From Pomphorhynchus laevis (lineage: Eukaryota; Acanthocephala; Palaeacanthocephala; Echinorhynchida; Pomphorhynchidae), in NCBI GenBank assembly GCA_012934845.2, contig WNNJ02002652.1, forward strand, positions 1 to 64,000: 64,000 bases of DNA, in the 5' to 3' direction. The notes beneath the pieces are model-generated. The model had not been told where the DNA came from. It saw nothing but the letters and a program-made list of their open reading frames with translations, and did not search any database. Both the position numbers and the translations under genes were made by a program. Shown here one piece after another: positions 44,078 to 55,419 of the stretch; the stretch's first letter is position 1, and each line of letters opens with the position of its first letter.

Positions 44078-44764
44078 ATGGATAAAATTGAATTAATAGA
44101 ATCCTTAAATATTTTGATAAATCAAAATTATTTAAAAGTAGGGACATCTATATTTAGACAAGTAAAAGGTGTTCCAATGGGTGGTAATAGTAGCCCAATT
44201 ATAGCTGACTTGTTTTTAAGCTTTATAGAATATGAATTTGTTCATAACTGTGTAAAAACTAAATCTAAACAATGTAGATATATGAAATATATGTTTCGAT
44301 ACATTAATGCTATATGTGTATTTAATTCTAATAATTTTTATTCAATTAGTGAACAAATTTATTCAGAAAGCCGTATTCTTAACAAAACTAATATTAATGA
44401 TAAAGAAGGTGTATATCTAGATATGAACATTAAATTAACATTAACTAAAACTACTATTAATTTATATCGTAAAGATGACATATTTAAATTTACAAGAAAC
44501 ATATTTTTGCATGAGCATTCATGCATACCATATAATAGAAAATATAATACATTAAATAATGCAATTTTAAGAATTGCAACAATATGTAATAATATTGGCT
44601 TTCTTCAACATCATTTAAATAATTTAATAGATACATATTTTAAACTAGGTTACTATAAAAATAACATCAAGCAGAAAATAGTAAAATATATAAATCAACA
44701 CAATAATATAAAGAATAAATTTAAACTCTTAAGTGGCAAATTTTTATGGATGGATAATAAATAA
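44078..44764 (+). CDS. PLE2 RT, motifs B to C-terminus
   Basis: 228 codons, open. QNYLKVGTSIFRQVKGVPMG then NSSPIIADLFLSFIEYEF (motif B), FRYINAICVFNSNNF (motif C; RYIDD changed to RYINA, both catalytic Asp lost), EGVYLDMNIKL, TINLYRKDDIFKFTRNIFLH and NAILRIATICNNIGFLQHHL. The LYxKxDDFxF...RxCNN pattern is the usual ending of this RT group. The ATG at 44078 is internal to the original protein, so the start is not biological. The altered active site indicates a dead polymerase despite the long open frame. Confidence 0.75.
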   Translation: MDKIELIESLNILINQNYLKVGTSIFRQVKGVPMGGNSSPIIADLFLSFIEYEFVHNCVKTKSKQCRYMKYMFRYINAICVFNSNNFYSISEQIYSESRILNKTNINDKEGVYLDMNIKLTLTKTTINLYRKDDIFKFTRNIFLHEHSCIPYNRKYNTLNNAILRIATICNNIGFLQHHLNNLIDTYFKLGYYKNNIKQKIVKYINQHNNIKNKFKLLSGKFLWMDNK

Positions 44765-44809
44765 TATACTTTGCATTAGAATAAGATACTAGATAGTTAT
44801 TTCAGAGTA

Positions 44810-45120
44810 AATACATCATTAGCATGTATTTGGCCCCGCTTCTATGTTGGGAAGAGGAGTTAGGGGCCGAAACCTGATAGCATAGCAGTTCCTCCTGATG
44901 ACCTCTAATTCTTATTCTGATACAACGTCTGTTATTTATTAGTCAATTCATAAAAATGACGTTTATTTTAAATTTCATTTTTTTAACTTGATTTAAATTA
45001 TAGAAAATCTAAAAACAATTATTAATTTTATTATTTAATTAATTAAATTTTGATTTAGCATTATTATGTTTTGTTTATTTTATAATTATATAACAATACG
45101 TAGACTCAGTTTGCTGATTT
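44810..45120 (+). repeat. R repeat, complete copy after PLE2
   Basis: Begins about TTGGCCCC (44832) pairing with GGGGCC (44862) as a possible stem, followed by GAAACCTGATAGCATAGCAG, CCTGATGACCTCTAATTCTT, GTCAATTCATAAAAATGACG and ends TACGTAGACTCAGTTTGCTG. Its position right after the PLE2 stop supports R being the PLE2 3' end. Confidence 0.75.
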
Positions 45121-45123
45121 AAT

Positions 45124-45433
45124 TATAAAATTATAAAAAAAATTATAATTATGATGTGATAATATATTAAATAACGTATTACAATTTTAAAATATTGACG
45201 GAGGCTCAATAAAACACAATTTGCTTCTTCATTTGACTACCTGTTAATAAACGGACATGAGAAATACATAAAATTATAAATAATACATAATATATAAATT
45301 ATACATAATATTATAAAATTATAAAATAATTTATAATTATGATGTGATAATATATTAAACAACGTATTACAATCTTAAAATATTGACGGAGGATTAATAA
45401 AACACAATTTGCTTTTTCATTTGACTATCTGTA
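45124..45433 (+). repeat. Direct repeat of about 125 bp, two copies
   Basis: 45124-45250 and 45303-45433: both hold TTATAATTATGATGTGATAA, CGTATTACAAT, AAAATATTGACGGAGG and AAAACACAATTTGCTT. About 50 bp of AT sequence lie between them. Confidence 0.85.
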
Positions 45434-45484
45434 ACTAAAGTTAACTATATAAAGTTTACTTCGTAACTAAATATATATGTATAA

Positions 45485-46044
45485 ATTAAACAAAATGCGA
45501 ACTTCGCTAAAGTTACAAGGTTTTCTTTATAACCAATTAGAGCATTAAGACATTTGAATTTAATAAAGTTGATCCAATCGGTAAGTTATTCCAACACATT
45601 TGATTTAATTTAGTTGCATTGTAACTTAGGCAACTTTATATTAAGTTGATATTTTATATTAATATCAAGTTTATTAAATTAATATTTTATTTGAATTGCT
45701 TCGTATAGTCTTCTTATAAAAAAAGGTTTTTTTTTATAAAGAATATATTATATAAAGAATATATAAAGGTCTATTTGCCTCTATTGATCGCGTATCTGGC
45801 CAATAGCGGTCAGAATGATTTGCATGCTTCAGAAAAAGTAGCATCATTTACTCTGATATTTTGTTATATTTTGTCACATTAAGATCAATAAAATGTTAGA
45901 AAGAATAAAAAATATATTATATTTGACAAAATGATGTATCTTACATTAAAATTTAATATCTTGCATTTAAATTGAACAAAATGCTAATTTCGCTAAAGTT
46001 ACAAGGTTTTCTTTATAACCAATTTAAGCATTCAGATATTTGAA
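45485..46044 (+). repeat. Direct repeat of about 75 bp, two copies
   Basis: 45485-45560 and 45969-46044 share TTCGCTAAAGTTACAAGGTT and TTCTTTATAACCAATT with flanks. The 400 bp between are AT-rich, with no gene seen. Confidence 0.85.
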
Positions 46045-46188
46045 TTAATTTAGTTTCTATATAATTCTAATCGTTAAATACTAGCCTTTTATATAAAGAA
46101 TATATTTAAATAGACTAAATTATAACATTTTTTATATTTTTATAATTTAATTCATCGCAGTTGTAAAATGTTTCTTTTTTGTGATCAG

Positions 46189-46254
46189 AGAATTCGAATC
46201 AGCAGTGTTGACCGACTGGGAGTTGCTTCATGGGACTACCGGAGCTACAACCAT
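46189..46254 (+). other. Candidate 66-bp host exon
   Basis: A short stretch of about 50% GC in surroundings near 20%. It is preceded by a pyrimidine-rich CTTTTTTGTGATCAG and followed by GTAAGA, a good intron border pair. 66 nt is a multiple of three. One frame reads EFESAVLTDWELLHGTTG, another RISSVDRLGVASWDYRSYN; both are open. Product not recognised and no neighbouring exon found. Confidence 0.35.
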
Positions 46255-48251
46255 GTAAGATGCATTATTATATCTCCCTATTTTCTAATTACACCTTTCT
46301 GTTTTATACAATTTCTTTAATCTCGCGCTTACAATTGACCAATTGATATACTTATTTTGTTTTTAAATTATCACATCTCCTTATATGATTAACTTATAAT
46401 CATTGTTTCCTATTGATGAACTTATTTTGATTTTTTATTGAAGAATTAATTATTTTTCATTAAAATAAAAAAATAACTAAAATACTTATTTTTTATTTAA
46501 CAAAATCCTTTTTTGATTTGATCATTTATTAAATTTTTTTTAATTTCACTCAAGTAGCCAAACGATATATTATATGATATGATATATTAATAGGTAATAA
46601 CATGAATATTTACTTCATCGACCGATGATTTCATTCACTTTATCTTACATAAATGATAAACAAAGCTCTAATTTAATTACAAAATATGCAATTTGTACTA
46701 GTTGAGGTCTTACAAAAGCAATATGCTAATTATGATGTTTATTCATTTTTCGTCTTTAAATAATTACACAATTATTGAGATGAAAAATATATAAACAACA
46801 ATTTATGAATTTATTGTAATTTCTCTTTTCATATTTTACTATAATCATATATAATAATATTTATAAAACAATATAATCATATATAATTATATTTTCATCA
46901 TATGTAATTATTTAAATAATTACTACAATGTTTGCATCAAATCTATAAAATACATCATATTTCCATTATAAAACTTGTTTTAAATATTTCTTTCAGTTAA
47001 CACTCTATTACTATTATGTGGTCAAATAAATGTTTATGTTTAATGTTGTTAAATCTAGCGTAAGAAAAGTTGTCGAATGAGAGCAATCTACATTGTTTTA
47101 TTATCTATTATTTGAAATATATTATTTTTCTAAAATATTGATTGCCTTTGTTGTATGTCAAGATCGATTCTGCGTTCAAATGTTTCATCAATGAATTTTC
47201 TGTATCCCTTTAATGCTCCTTATCTTGTTCATCTGTAAACAAACATATTATCCGTAAACCTTATTATATGCTTTAAATTATAGTTTACTTTCTGGCAACA
47301 TAATGGAAGAATGGAATTTCGCAATATTTAAATTTATTCCCAATGTCCATTATTTGTAAGTAAAAATTATAAGTACGTGTTGTTTCAAATAGTAAATTTA
47401 ATAATGCTTTTTATAAATACAACATTCGTTTCCTATCTATTTGAACTACATTGATACACAGTTTTGAACTATACTAAACTGAGGCATAATTTTTTCATTA
47501 TGTTTTCACAAAATTAAATATCTTTATTTAATACATTTGCATAATCTATAATAAGGAAGTTATATTCTCCAATATAAGAGGAGCCGAGTAATTCTATGTA
47601 CTAGTAAGTACCTGAGAAAGATAAAATGTAGAATTCTAAAATGAAAGAAATAAACTGTGGAATTCTAAAATTCCAGCATCTAACAGGTTGGTTGGCTAGC
47701 ATAATGTATAGTTTACTGAAAATTCTCAAAGCCAATTTTCCATTCGCTGCCTTATTGCCTCATACAATCTCGCTTTTTACGAAAAGGCAAAATTAATTAA
47801 TTAATTAATAATTAATTAATTATAAATTATACAATTTATAATTAATAATATATAATATACAATCCGCTAAAATACATTAATCTAATTCATTTTGATAATG
47901 TTTTTATTGTGTTATAATTTAAGTTAATATTAACATTAGATGTTGATATTAGATTAATATCGACAACTTGTTTATCCTTTTTAGTACATTTGTTGAAATC
48001 CTTTTAAATTGCCAATGATGGAAAACCGTTTTTATCTAATAGAATTCTAATTATCATATTATTTGCTTCCAGTTGTTCATTTATATCGAAAACAATCATC
48101 TTACTTCGTAAAAACAAAGAAATGACAGCATATATTAACCAAGAGGTTGGGACATTGGTATTTAACGAAACAATATTTAAATTATTTGAATTTTTATAAT
48201 AAACGAATGTTTTTAAAAATACTTGATATTCATCTAACGACGTAATCAGAC
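46255..48251. other. AT-rich region without a recognised gene
   Basis: About 2 kb without a coding signal. Simple AATT repeats at 47790-47870. If the exon at 46189 is real, this would be intron. Confidence 0.4.
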
Positions 48252-49718
48252 GAGTAGGGACTTCAGGGTAGGGACTTATCTGTTACAGATATCCTTAACT
48301 CCTGGGGGCCACTCCCGGGCATCACTAGAACCCCATGCACCACTCTCCACTCGTGTCTGTCAGCTTTTGACATACAGTCAGAAAAATGTCGCCATAACAA
48401 TGCTATAAGACTCTCCGTCCAACATTGCTGAAATAAACATCGGCCGTCGTGTTTTTATACAAAAAAAGAAGTCGATTTCATGTCCTAAAGATCTGCGGCC
48501 CATTTCGATTCAAAACTCCCTCATATCCATTTACGAAAAAACGCTTGCGCGTAAAATCCGCGACCATCTAAGTAGGCGAAATTTAATCCCACCAGGCTTT
48601 CATGGGTATGTAAAAGATCGCTCGGTTCATTCAGCAATATGTGAAGTGCAACAGTTTTGTCAAGATAACAGTCATCAGCTTGCTGTAGCTGTCTTTCTTG
48701 CCTTTTCGGCTGCTTTTGACCGCATTTCTATCCCTTTTGTTATCACTTCTCTCAGATCCCTTGGGTTGCCTGCGAGAGTTGTTAACAGGGTGGAAATATT
48801 GCTATACACCAAGCGCTTCTTCTATGAAGACGACCCTGATGCACTTCAGTTCTACACTATTAAAGGTGTGCCTCAAGGCTCCCCACTTACTCCAATCTTG
48901 TATCCTTGTATCTTGCTGCCTCCATTGAATTCTACAAAAAATTCAAACGCGATTAACATCATGTGGTATACGCTGATGATAACACATCCCTGTTCTTTGG
49001 TCGCATGTGCAAAGATGTATTCTCTGACATCAGCCGTTGCTTTACATAACTAAAAGATCAGCTGCCCTTTTCCAACCTTGTTTTAAACTCCTCCAAATCG
49101 CAGGTGGTTGTCTTTCATGGTGCCCAGGCGACAAATAAAAAACTCAAGAGATTAGCACTCTTAGCTCTATCTTCTATCCTGACAAATCAACCTCTCCCTA
49201 CCTTCACAAGTCGAGTAAAATACCTGAGGTTCACCATTACGGTGAACTGGTCAGCAACAGCTGACCTGGATAGACTATAACGTATCCTGGAAAAAGCTAG
49301 ATTTGCCCTGAAACGGGCCCAACATCTGTCATTGAAAGAGAAAACCCAAGTGCGCCTCTGGGGTACTTGGGCTATCTCGGGATTGGTCTTCTTTTCAAGA
49401 GGACGTCCCCCAGAACAAAGACTAAGATTTCTTAACTCCTTATCTTGCGATTACCAAGCATCGTCCGCCTTGATTGGATTATTCAGGGGAGGGGGTGAAA
49501 GACCCCGAGTGGTTCAGTCGAAGGGCGGCGTGTTGGATTGGCTGGGGGGCTCAGATCCCGCTGGACCTGAGGCCTTAAAGATTGGTGAAGACCTGAATCG
49601 CGACTCATTAGCTAAATTTTTCATTCCTGTATTTTCGATACAAGTACCTTTTTATTTTATTTTTTAGTTATTATATAACACTAAGTTTTGTTATTTAAGA
49701 AAATCTTTATCTTTAATA
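48252..49718 (+). mobile_element. Jockey/R1-like LINE, 5'-truncated copy
   Basis: Same family as 370-1649 but on the plus strand. RT from RRVFIQKKKSISCPKDLRPI (48440) through IPPGFHGYVKDRSVHSAI, FLAFSAAFDRISIPFVI (motif A with the first Asp changed to Ala), KGVPQGSPLTPILY, a frame change before VVYADDNTSLFF, and WGTWAISGLVFFSRGRP near 49365. The 3' tail ends in AAATCTTTATCTTTAAT at about 49718. 48252-48430 may be LINE sequence further 5'. More damaged than the copy at 370. Confidence 0.8.
48646..49053 (+). pseudogene. LINE RT, motifs A and B, broken
   Basis: 135 codons. QFCQDNSHQLAVAVFLAFSA, RSLGLPARVVNRVEILLYTK and DPDALQFYTIKGVPQGSPLT. The frame is lost after ILYP; the catalytic YADD lies in another frame at about 48963-48985. 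Loss of the motif A Asp alone would abolish polymerase activity. Confidence 0.7.
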
Positions 49719-49721
49719 GGT

Positions 49722-50560
49722 GTGACGCGTGTTAAGTTCAAATGTAGGTGTACGACATTTAAAACGCTTCACGAAACTTTGTGGAGACAATCTCGCATCT
49801 GCCGTTTTGGAAAGCGATGGGTAAAATTGATTTTGAGGTGTGAGATGCTTTACGCCTTTTTGCTTTTAACAGAAATCCGGGAGTTAAGCCCAATTTATTT
49901 TTGGGATTTTTTTGCCTTTTTAACACTTCATATTCGGGGATGTAAAAATTAACACTTCATATTCAGGGACGCAACATTTCTTTTTGGGAACAAATTTTTT
50001 CACCTTTCTAAATTATTGTTTTACAATTTTCATTGTTTGATATAAGATATATAATGACTAAGTGTCAAGGTAACAGTGAAATTGTCTTTTTTTAATAAAG
50101 ATTTAATACATTTTTTAAAAGTTACACTCACATGACATTTGATCACTATGTGTTATTCAAATGTTAGCTTGTCTTAATTTTAAAAGCAACATTGCTATTT
50201 CGCATACCTTCAGTAAGTCAACCTTACATTTGTTAAGTAGACAAGACGTTATTGAAAAGTAGTTTCAACAATTTTAAGTTGAATCACTTTATTTTCTTCG
50301 TTTGTTGTTCAAAGACAAAAATTCGTGTATAACGTTGAAATACAAAATGTTGAAAATTATTTTAGTGAACATTTGCACCTTTAAATAGACGAGTTTTCCA
50401 GAAGGAGGATGAATTTTTCTAAACAGTGATCAAGTCGCAGTCTAAATATTTTATCATTCTGATAGCAATTATTATAGGCCAAAAGTATTAGCTCAGTTTC
50501 TCGTCATCTTTATTTATTATTCCATCTTGACAATTATAGGCAGTAAGTATTGATATACGA
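49722..50560 (+). repeat. Dispersed repeat U, copy 1
   Basis: 49722-49892 matches 55420-55590 closely (GAGTTCAAATGTA/AAGTTCAAATGTA, GGAAAGCGATGGGTAAAATT, GAGGTGTGAGATGCTTTACG, GAAATCCGGGAGTTAAGCCC). Weaker similarity resumes at 50475-50560 against 55738-55830 (GTTTCTCGTCATCTTTA, TAAGTATTGATA). Starts directly at the LINE 3' end. Confidence 0.75.
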
Positions 50561-51689
50561 ATACTCTTATTAATAATTTAATACATTTTATATAAATTGA
50601 CAGCATATTTAACTTATAATATTGTAGCTTATAACTTTATATTGTATAGCTTTTAAATTTTTATTTTATTTTTTAATTTGATTGATTAAATGATTTGTAT
50701 TATGGAAATACAAATAATATTTTAAGTTTATTTATACATTTTTAACTAATTAAAATTTACCTTTGAAACAAATTTTAATTAATTGTTTGATTTGCAAATG
50801 TTTTACAATTGAAAACACTGTCACATTCTTATTCATATTCCGGCAATTATCTAAATTAACATTCGCTAATCCAGTTAATTAATTTGCCAGTTTAAAACTA
50901 AGCATCTAATATATACCTGATAGGATTATTAAAAGTATCTTAAACAGCATTCGCGGGGTTTTAGTCTTTTAATTAGAATTTTTATCACATTTTAATTTTT
51001 AATTTACAAATGACATTTTTTAAAGAGTTTTAAAGAAGTTTAATGACTACTTATATTATATACTTTAAACTTTCAACTAAATTATCCTTATATAAAAAAT
51101 TATAATAAATATAATTTAATCTTTTATTTATATTCTAATAAAAGAGAACAAAAGCTGCAAAAAATTTAATTAATCAATTGAGTGTCGTTGTTCTAATTGG
51201 AAACGCCTCATTCATGCTGGAATCTACCGTAAACCGTGGTCAGCAGTAAACCGTTTCTCATAATGTTTAAACATTCTTGTGATTTAAATAATTTTAGTTA
51301 TTTTGTATATTTTAATTATTTTCAATTCTTGCTTAAATATTATGCTTATTAAAAAACGTCTATTTCACATTGAATTAATTTTATTTAAAGTATCAATTAT
51401 TAGAATATCACAATTTCAATTCGAATAAGTGGAATTATAATCCAATAATAAGCAAAACATTTTTATCAGTGAAACATGTCACTCAGGAAAAGTCAAGAAA
51501 TAACAACAAAAATTTCTCGACAAGAAAAAATAAAAGATTAAAATACACAAGATGTTTATTGTCTACCACTGACCATGGTATCGAGTAATGGAGGCAGTGT
51601 ACAAGTCAAACCTTTCCATACATCACAATCCTGGGTGACATACCATAGTTTTCTTATAAATAGTCCATGGCGGTCTTCGACTAGTTTCG
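50561..51689. other. AT-rich region without a gene
   Basis: Possibly distant similarity to 55880-56330, continuing repeat U. No coding sequence recognised. Confidence 0.35.
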
Positions 51690-52040
51690 ATGATTGATCC
51701 CTCCACCCTTATCGAGGTTTACCTAAAGTCTCTTTCCAGAGATTTCGTACTGGAAACCCCTGTGTAGAAGGCGATCTCTAGACATCCTCAAAACGTGTCC
51801 AAGCAACATTAACTGACTTTATTCGATGTAAAGAAGCTACGACTTTACTTCGAATCCATCCCTGATAAACGAATTCCTAACCTTATCTCCAAGGCTGAGA
51901 TTGGCCACACTGCGAAAGTACCTCTTTTCAATCGTTTGTATCCGAGATTTTATTCTTTTGGTCATAATTCGAAGCTCATGGATATATATTAAGATAGGAT
52001 CGAAAATTGCGTGGTAAACCGAGAACTTTGCCCGAGGACT

Positions 52041-52500
52041 TCACTCTCGTTTTACTATGACAGACCTGTACAAAGAGCGCATTGTTGCGTTAGCAAAACG
52101 GATAAGGTTATCAATTTTCCTTATTTTTCTGTCAGCCCTTGAGAACAATACCCCAAGATACTTAAAGTCATTCACATCAAGAAGAATTTCCCCGATCCGG
52201 GTTGAAATTAATACATGAATCATAGAGAAACACAGATACTGTGTTCCTCTATACTGAGGAATGTTATGATAAGAATGTGTTTCTATATAATGTTTTTCTA
52301 TATACTGCTTCACTACGACATACCTGAATAAAGAAAGCATTACTGCGTTAGCTGCAAAAATCCGCTTTTCAATCTCTTTAATGTCCCTGCCGTCTATCGA
52401 AAACAATACCCGAAGATACTTGAAATCCTCCACATCAGGAAGAACCTTTTCTCCTTTCCAGATTAACATTGGCACCTGAATCCGAGGGAAACACAGAGAG
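52041..52500 (-). repeat. Tandem duplication inside the LINE C-terminal region
   Basis: Minus-strand frame 52475-52041 (144 codons) carries EKVLPDVEDFKYLRVLFS...RYVVVKQ and then again GEILLDVNDFKYLGVLFS...RSVIVKRE. In DNA the copies are about 52055-52240 and 52310-52500, offset 255 bp, diverged, yet the frame stays open across the joint. Confidence 0.75.
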
Positions 52501-53300
52501 AGTCTTAGAGGTACTAACTAACATCCTACTGCTTAATATTAATCGTAAATCGATCTGGTAGGCATTGTAAGTCCTCAGGACAAGAAGCTTACAAGATAAC
52601 ATAATCTGCAAAAGCAAAGATCGTATCTTGATAAAACCTAACTGAAGGCTAACATCCGATAGAGCATGCCGTATTGTAATTTTGTCCATATAAACAAGGA
52701 ACAAAAGTGGAGAAAAAGGACAACCACGACGAAGCCCAACACCTACAGGAAATGATTCAGACTTACTGCCTAGAATATGAACACAACTTGTGCTTTGTTA
52801 ATAAAGAGAAGCAACAGCTACCCGAAGATAGTGTAGTACCCTATTAGTACATTAGTAACTACAACAACCTTACTCGTGGAACTCGTTCGAACGGCTTCTC
52901 CAAATCTTCAAAGAACATGCAGATCTGTTGAGCGAACTCCCACGACAGTTCGAGGATAGTTGAGAGTAAAGAGCTTATCTGTAGTTCCACGACCTAAAAG
53001 AAAGCAGCATTATTCATATTGCAACTGTCTCTCAACTATAGGCAACTAAGAATAGTGATGCAGAAATAATTTGAACACTCTTCGGTCACATTTCTTAAAG
53101 ATCGAAATTACTACCCTAGTTCGCCACTCAATAGGCACCTTTTATGACTTAAATGCAACGTTGATGATCCGTGCTTGCCACTTCATGCCAACAACGTCGA
53201 GAGCATTTAAAGGTTTTGGCTAAATCTTATCTACTCCAGAAGATTTGCTATTACGAAGTTTTCAACAACAGCAATGACCTCTTCCAAGAGTTCTAGTTAG

Positions 53301-53335
53301 GTTCTAGACACTCTCTTCACATGAGTGTCTAGAAC
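53301..53335. repeat. Perfect hairpin, 13-bp arms
   Basis: GTTCTAGACACTC and its exact complement around TCTTCACAT. Confidence 0.9.
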
Positions 53336-54179
53336 ATAACTTTGCAGATCAGATGAAATTATTACAACATGTATTATTGATATTTGACTGAGAGAATCTT
53401 AGTGTTATATTCACTTATGGATCTCCTCATGCTTAAACATGAAGTTTGTATGCACAAATTGTTACGAATACAAAAATGCAATAATTCAATGCATCATGCA
53501 TTCAAATCAGTTTAATTAAGTCAGTTCCTTCACAACATTCCCTTTCAAGTGCTACTGTCCCTCTTATCATGAGCACTTAAGTTTCCTAATAAAACGAGTA
53601 AATATCCCACAGAAGTACTATCAAGCAGATCCTGAATATCTTCCACGAAGGCTGAGTATTTTGAGATAATGTTGGGAGCATACGTATACACAACACTTAT
53701 CCCCTTTTCTTCTTTGACTAAAAGTCTCAGATACACCAACCTTTCGTTCACTGGTTTAAACCTCTCTGCCACAAGCAACAACCGGGGGCTTGTAAGTATC
53801 CCCCTACACCCGCATGTCGATTCTTTCCGTTGGTAACTCCAGAATCATTCAAGGTCCAACCTTGATCGAAAAGTTTAGTTCCAGCTCTAGAATAGTGAAG
53901 AAAAGTCACTTCGACTATTTCAAGACCGAAGTGAACCATCTCTTTTTACTAATTTTGGTTCATTCCCTTCCAGAAATATGATATTCTACGTTCCTACATG
54001 AAGGTTAGCCCTCTTCGGATATTTATGCCTCTTTCGCTGTCTCGGTACAAATGCCTGGTCACACGGCACCCGACAACGAAACGTCTCTGGTCAGTGGCGA
54101 GTTGACCATTGCTCTTCGCACTTAATTTATATTTTGTAAATTTGTTGATTGCTATTTTTATTGTCTAGGTTTGTTTCTT

Positions 54180-54560
54180 CGGTTATCTCTTGTTACCTAT
54201 ATCCTTTGATGATCTAACTTCGGTACTGTAAAGAACAAGGTCTCAGAGATTCTCTTACGCCTTTTCGTCCATTGTCCAATCTGTCGTTGGAGTCATCGGA
54301 GTGATTTTGTTTGTTCGGGTTCTCCCGTTCTCAATATCCTTTGATGATTCAACATCGCTACTCTAAAGAAGCAGGCTTTCCTGACTCTCTTCTAGCTTTT
54401 CGTCTATTGCACATTCTGCTGTTGAAGTCATAAAAGGGATTTTGTATGTTCAACTATCTCCCGTTTCCGATATCCTTTGATGATCCAGGCCTCAGTGACT
54501 CTCTTCTGCCATTTAGTTAATTGTCCAATTCGCCGTTGGAGTCATCGGTGGGATCTGAGA
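54180..54560 (+). repeat. About 135-bp tandem repeat, three units
   Basis: ATCCTTTGATGAT marks the units at 54201, 54336 and 54472. Each holds CTCTTCT/CTCTTAC, CGTCYATTGYCCA-like and GTTGGAGTCATCG words; the third lacks part of its middle. They lie just upstream of the Rex1/RTE-type LINE's 5' end (minus strand) and just before a TATA-like box on the plus strand. Confidence 0.85.
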
Positions 54561-54563
54561 TAG

Positions 54564-54575
54564 TCTATAAAAGGA
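54564..54575 (+). promoter_or_regulatory. Possible TATA box after tandem repeats
   Basis: TCTATAAAAGG follows the three tandem units directly. Tandem units plus a TATA box would fit the promoter of an old LTR-type element or a cellular promoter; there is no gene recognised downstream on this strand. The region 54576-54800 also contains GGTGTCAGT and CTGCCACCTATAGG, a short imperfect inverted repeat. Confidence 0.3.
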
Positions 54576-55187
54576 CTATCCCTACGGCTGATGCAAGTCA
54601 GTCAATTATTTACCGTCAATTAACTACTGTTGAACATGCTTTGACTGAGCCGCTCCACAAATTGGCTTATTGGCAATAGGTGTCAGTTTAATACTCAATC
54701 GACTGCCACCTATAGGACATATTCAGGAAGTGATTTCTCTAATACAGCCGAATATATAGTTACAGGTCGCCCGACTTACAGACATGCATTCTTTGGTGCG
54801 TATTCGTAGGTTATCAGTTGATATCCAAATTTTTTCTCGCTTTCATTCTTACCACGAAAGCGATCAGTTCATCGATCTGAGCAGTGAAAAATACAAACAA
54901 TTATGAATAATTAGCGAGTACTTGTCATTAAAAAAGTTACTGTAATATGCCAGTGTTTACTTCAACGAGTTATATCACAGAAGGTGCAACTAATCATGAA
55001 AACGCTAAGAAGATGCCTTACACTATGGGATAGTGGTTAACTGCAAGATTTATTGGATGAAAATATGTACTTAAACGAAAGTGCATATACTAACGTAGAC
55101 AAACGAGTTGATTAAAAAACGCTTCTAGCAAAAGAAAAATTGATTAAATTTGTCAATACCTACGCTGCGATTTAAACCTGGGAACAA
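54576..55187. other. Region without a recognised gene
   Basis: Moderate GC to about 54850, then AT-rich. No coding match. Confidence 0.35.
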
Positions 55188-55250
55188 TCAAACACAATTG
55201 AGAGTCCGAATTATCAATGGGATAATGATTTCAATGGACGTACATACTTG

Positions 55251-55409
55251 AGATATTAAGTGCAATGCATCGTAAATGCATAAACTTTGACCAGGAAGCA
55301 TTTCTTCAAAGTTTACTGCTAAATTGTGTTGTCCACATGACGTTGCCTTTACCGTTATAGTTGCAAATCGCGTAATTGCTTTGCCCTTAAGTTTCATTGC
55401 GGTGCTAGA
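55251..55409 (-). other. Candidate exon on the minus strand, unrecognised product
   Basis: Minus frame 55610-55188 is open for 140 codons. The part STAMKLKGKAITRFATITVK, CGQHNLAVNFEEMLPGQS and CIYDALHLISQ looks like real protein. It is preceded by TTGGTCTAG (possible acceptor, about 55410) and followed by GTATGT (possible donor, about 55250). The upstream half of the open frame lies in repeat U and is probably chance. Product unknown. Confidence 0.3.
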
Positions 55410-55419
55410 CCAATAGGGG

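Larger units (their letters stand above)
42686..44764 (+). mobile_element. PLE2 copy 2 (leader and coding region)
   Basis: Continues the PLE2 leader after the RLE-A insertion, then a coding region from ATG 42901 to TAA near 44764, followed by the R repeat. RT of the Penelope-like group: LLSKGYKYRLN, TTIDKASNNFVFICKKLYYD, motif A near 43910-43930, motif B KGVPMGGNSSPIIADLFLSF, motif C RYINAICVF. No GIY-YIG domain follows. A 40-bp stretch (AAAGATAAAATTAATAAA...TATGTATACAGAACTTA) occurs twice, at 42903 and 43390. Confidence 0.8.
51690..54090 (-). mobile_element. Rex1/RTE-type LINE, near full length but decayed
   Basis: Minus strand, in order: endonuclease start with ANLHVGT (near 54000), WTLNDSGVTNGKNRHAGVGG (53820), FKPVNERLVYLRLLVKEEKG and VVYTYAPNIISKYSAFVEDI then VLLGNLSAHDKRDS (53545-53781), broken RT (52435-53300), and the C-terminal DFKYL...VVVK region (52041-52475), which is duplicated. 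The VLLGDFNAH motif reads VLLGNLSAH, so the catalytic Asp is Asn. A perfect hairpin (GTTCTAGACACTC, 53301-53313, loop 9, complement 53323-53335) lies in the RT part. Relatives at 25370-25861 and 62690-64000. Confidence 0.75.

Noticed and set aside
44830-44930. Hammerhead in the R repeat (GGCCCC/GGGGCC stem, GAAACC, CTGATGA)
   Set aside because: Both core words are present but not in a workable order: CTGATGA does not precede the stem closed by GAAA, and stem I cannot be drawn without large gaps.
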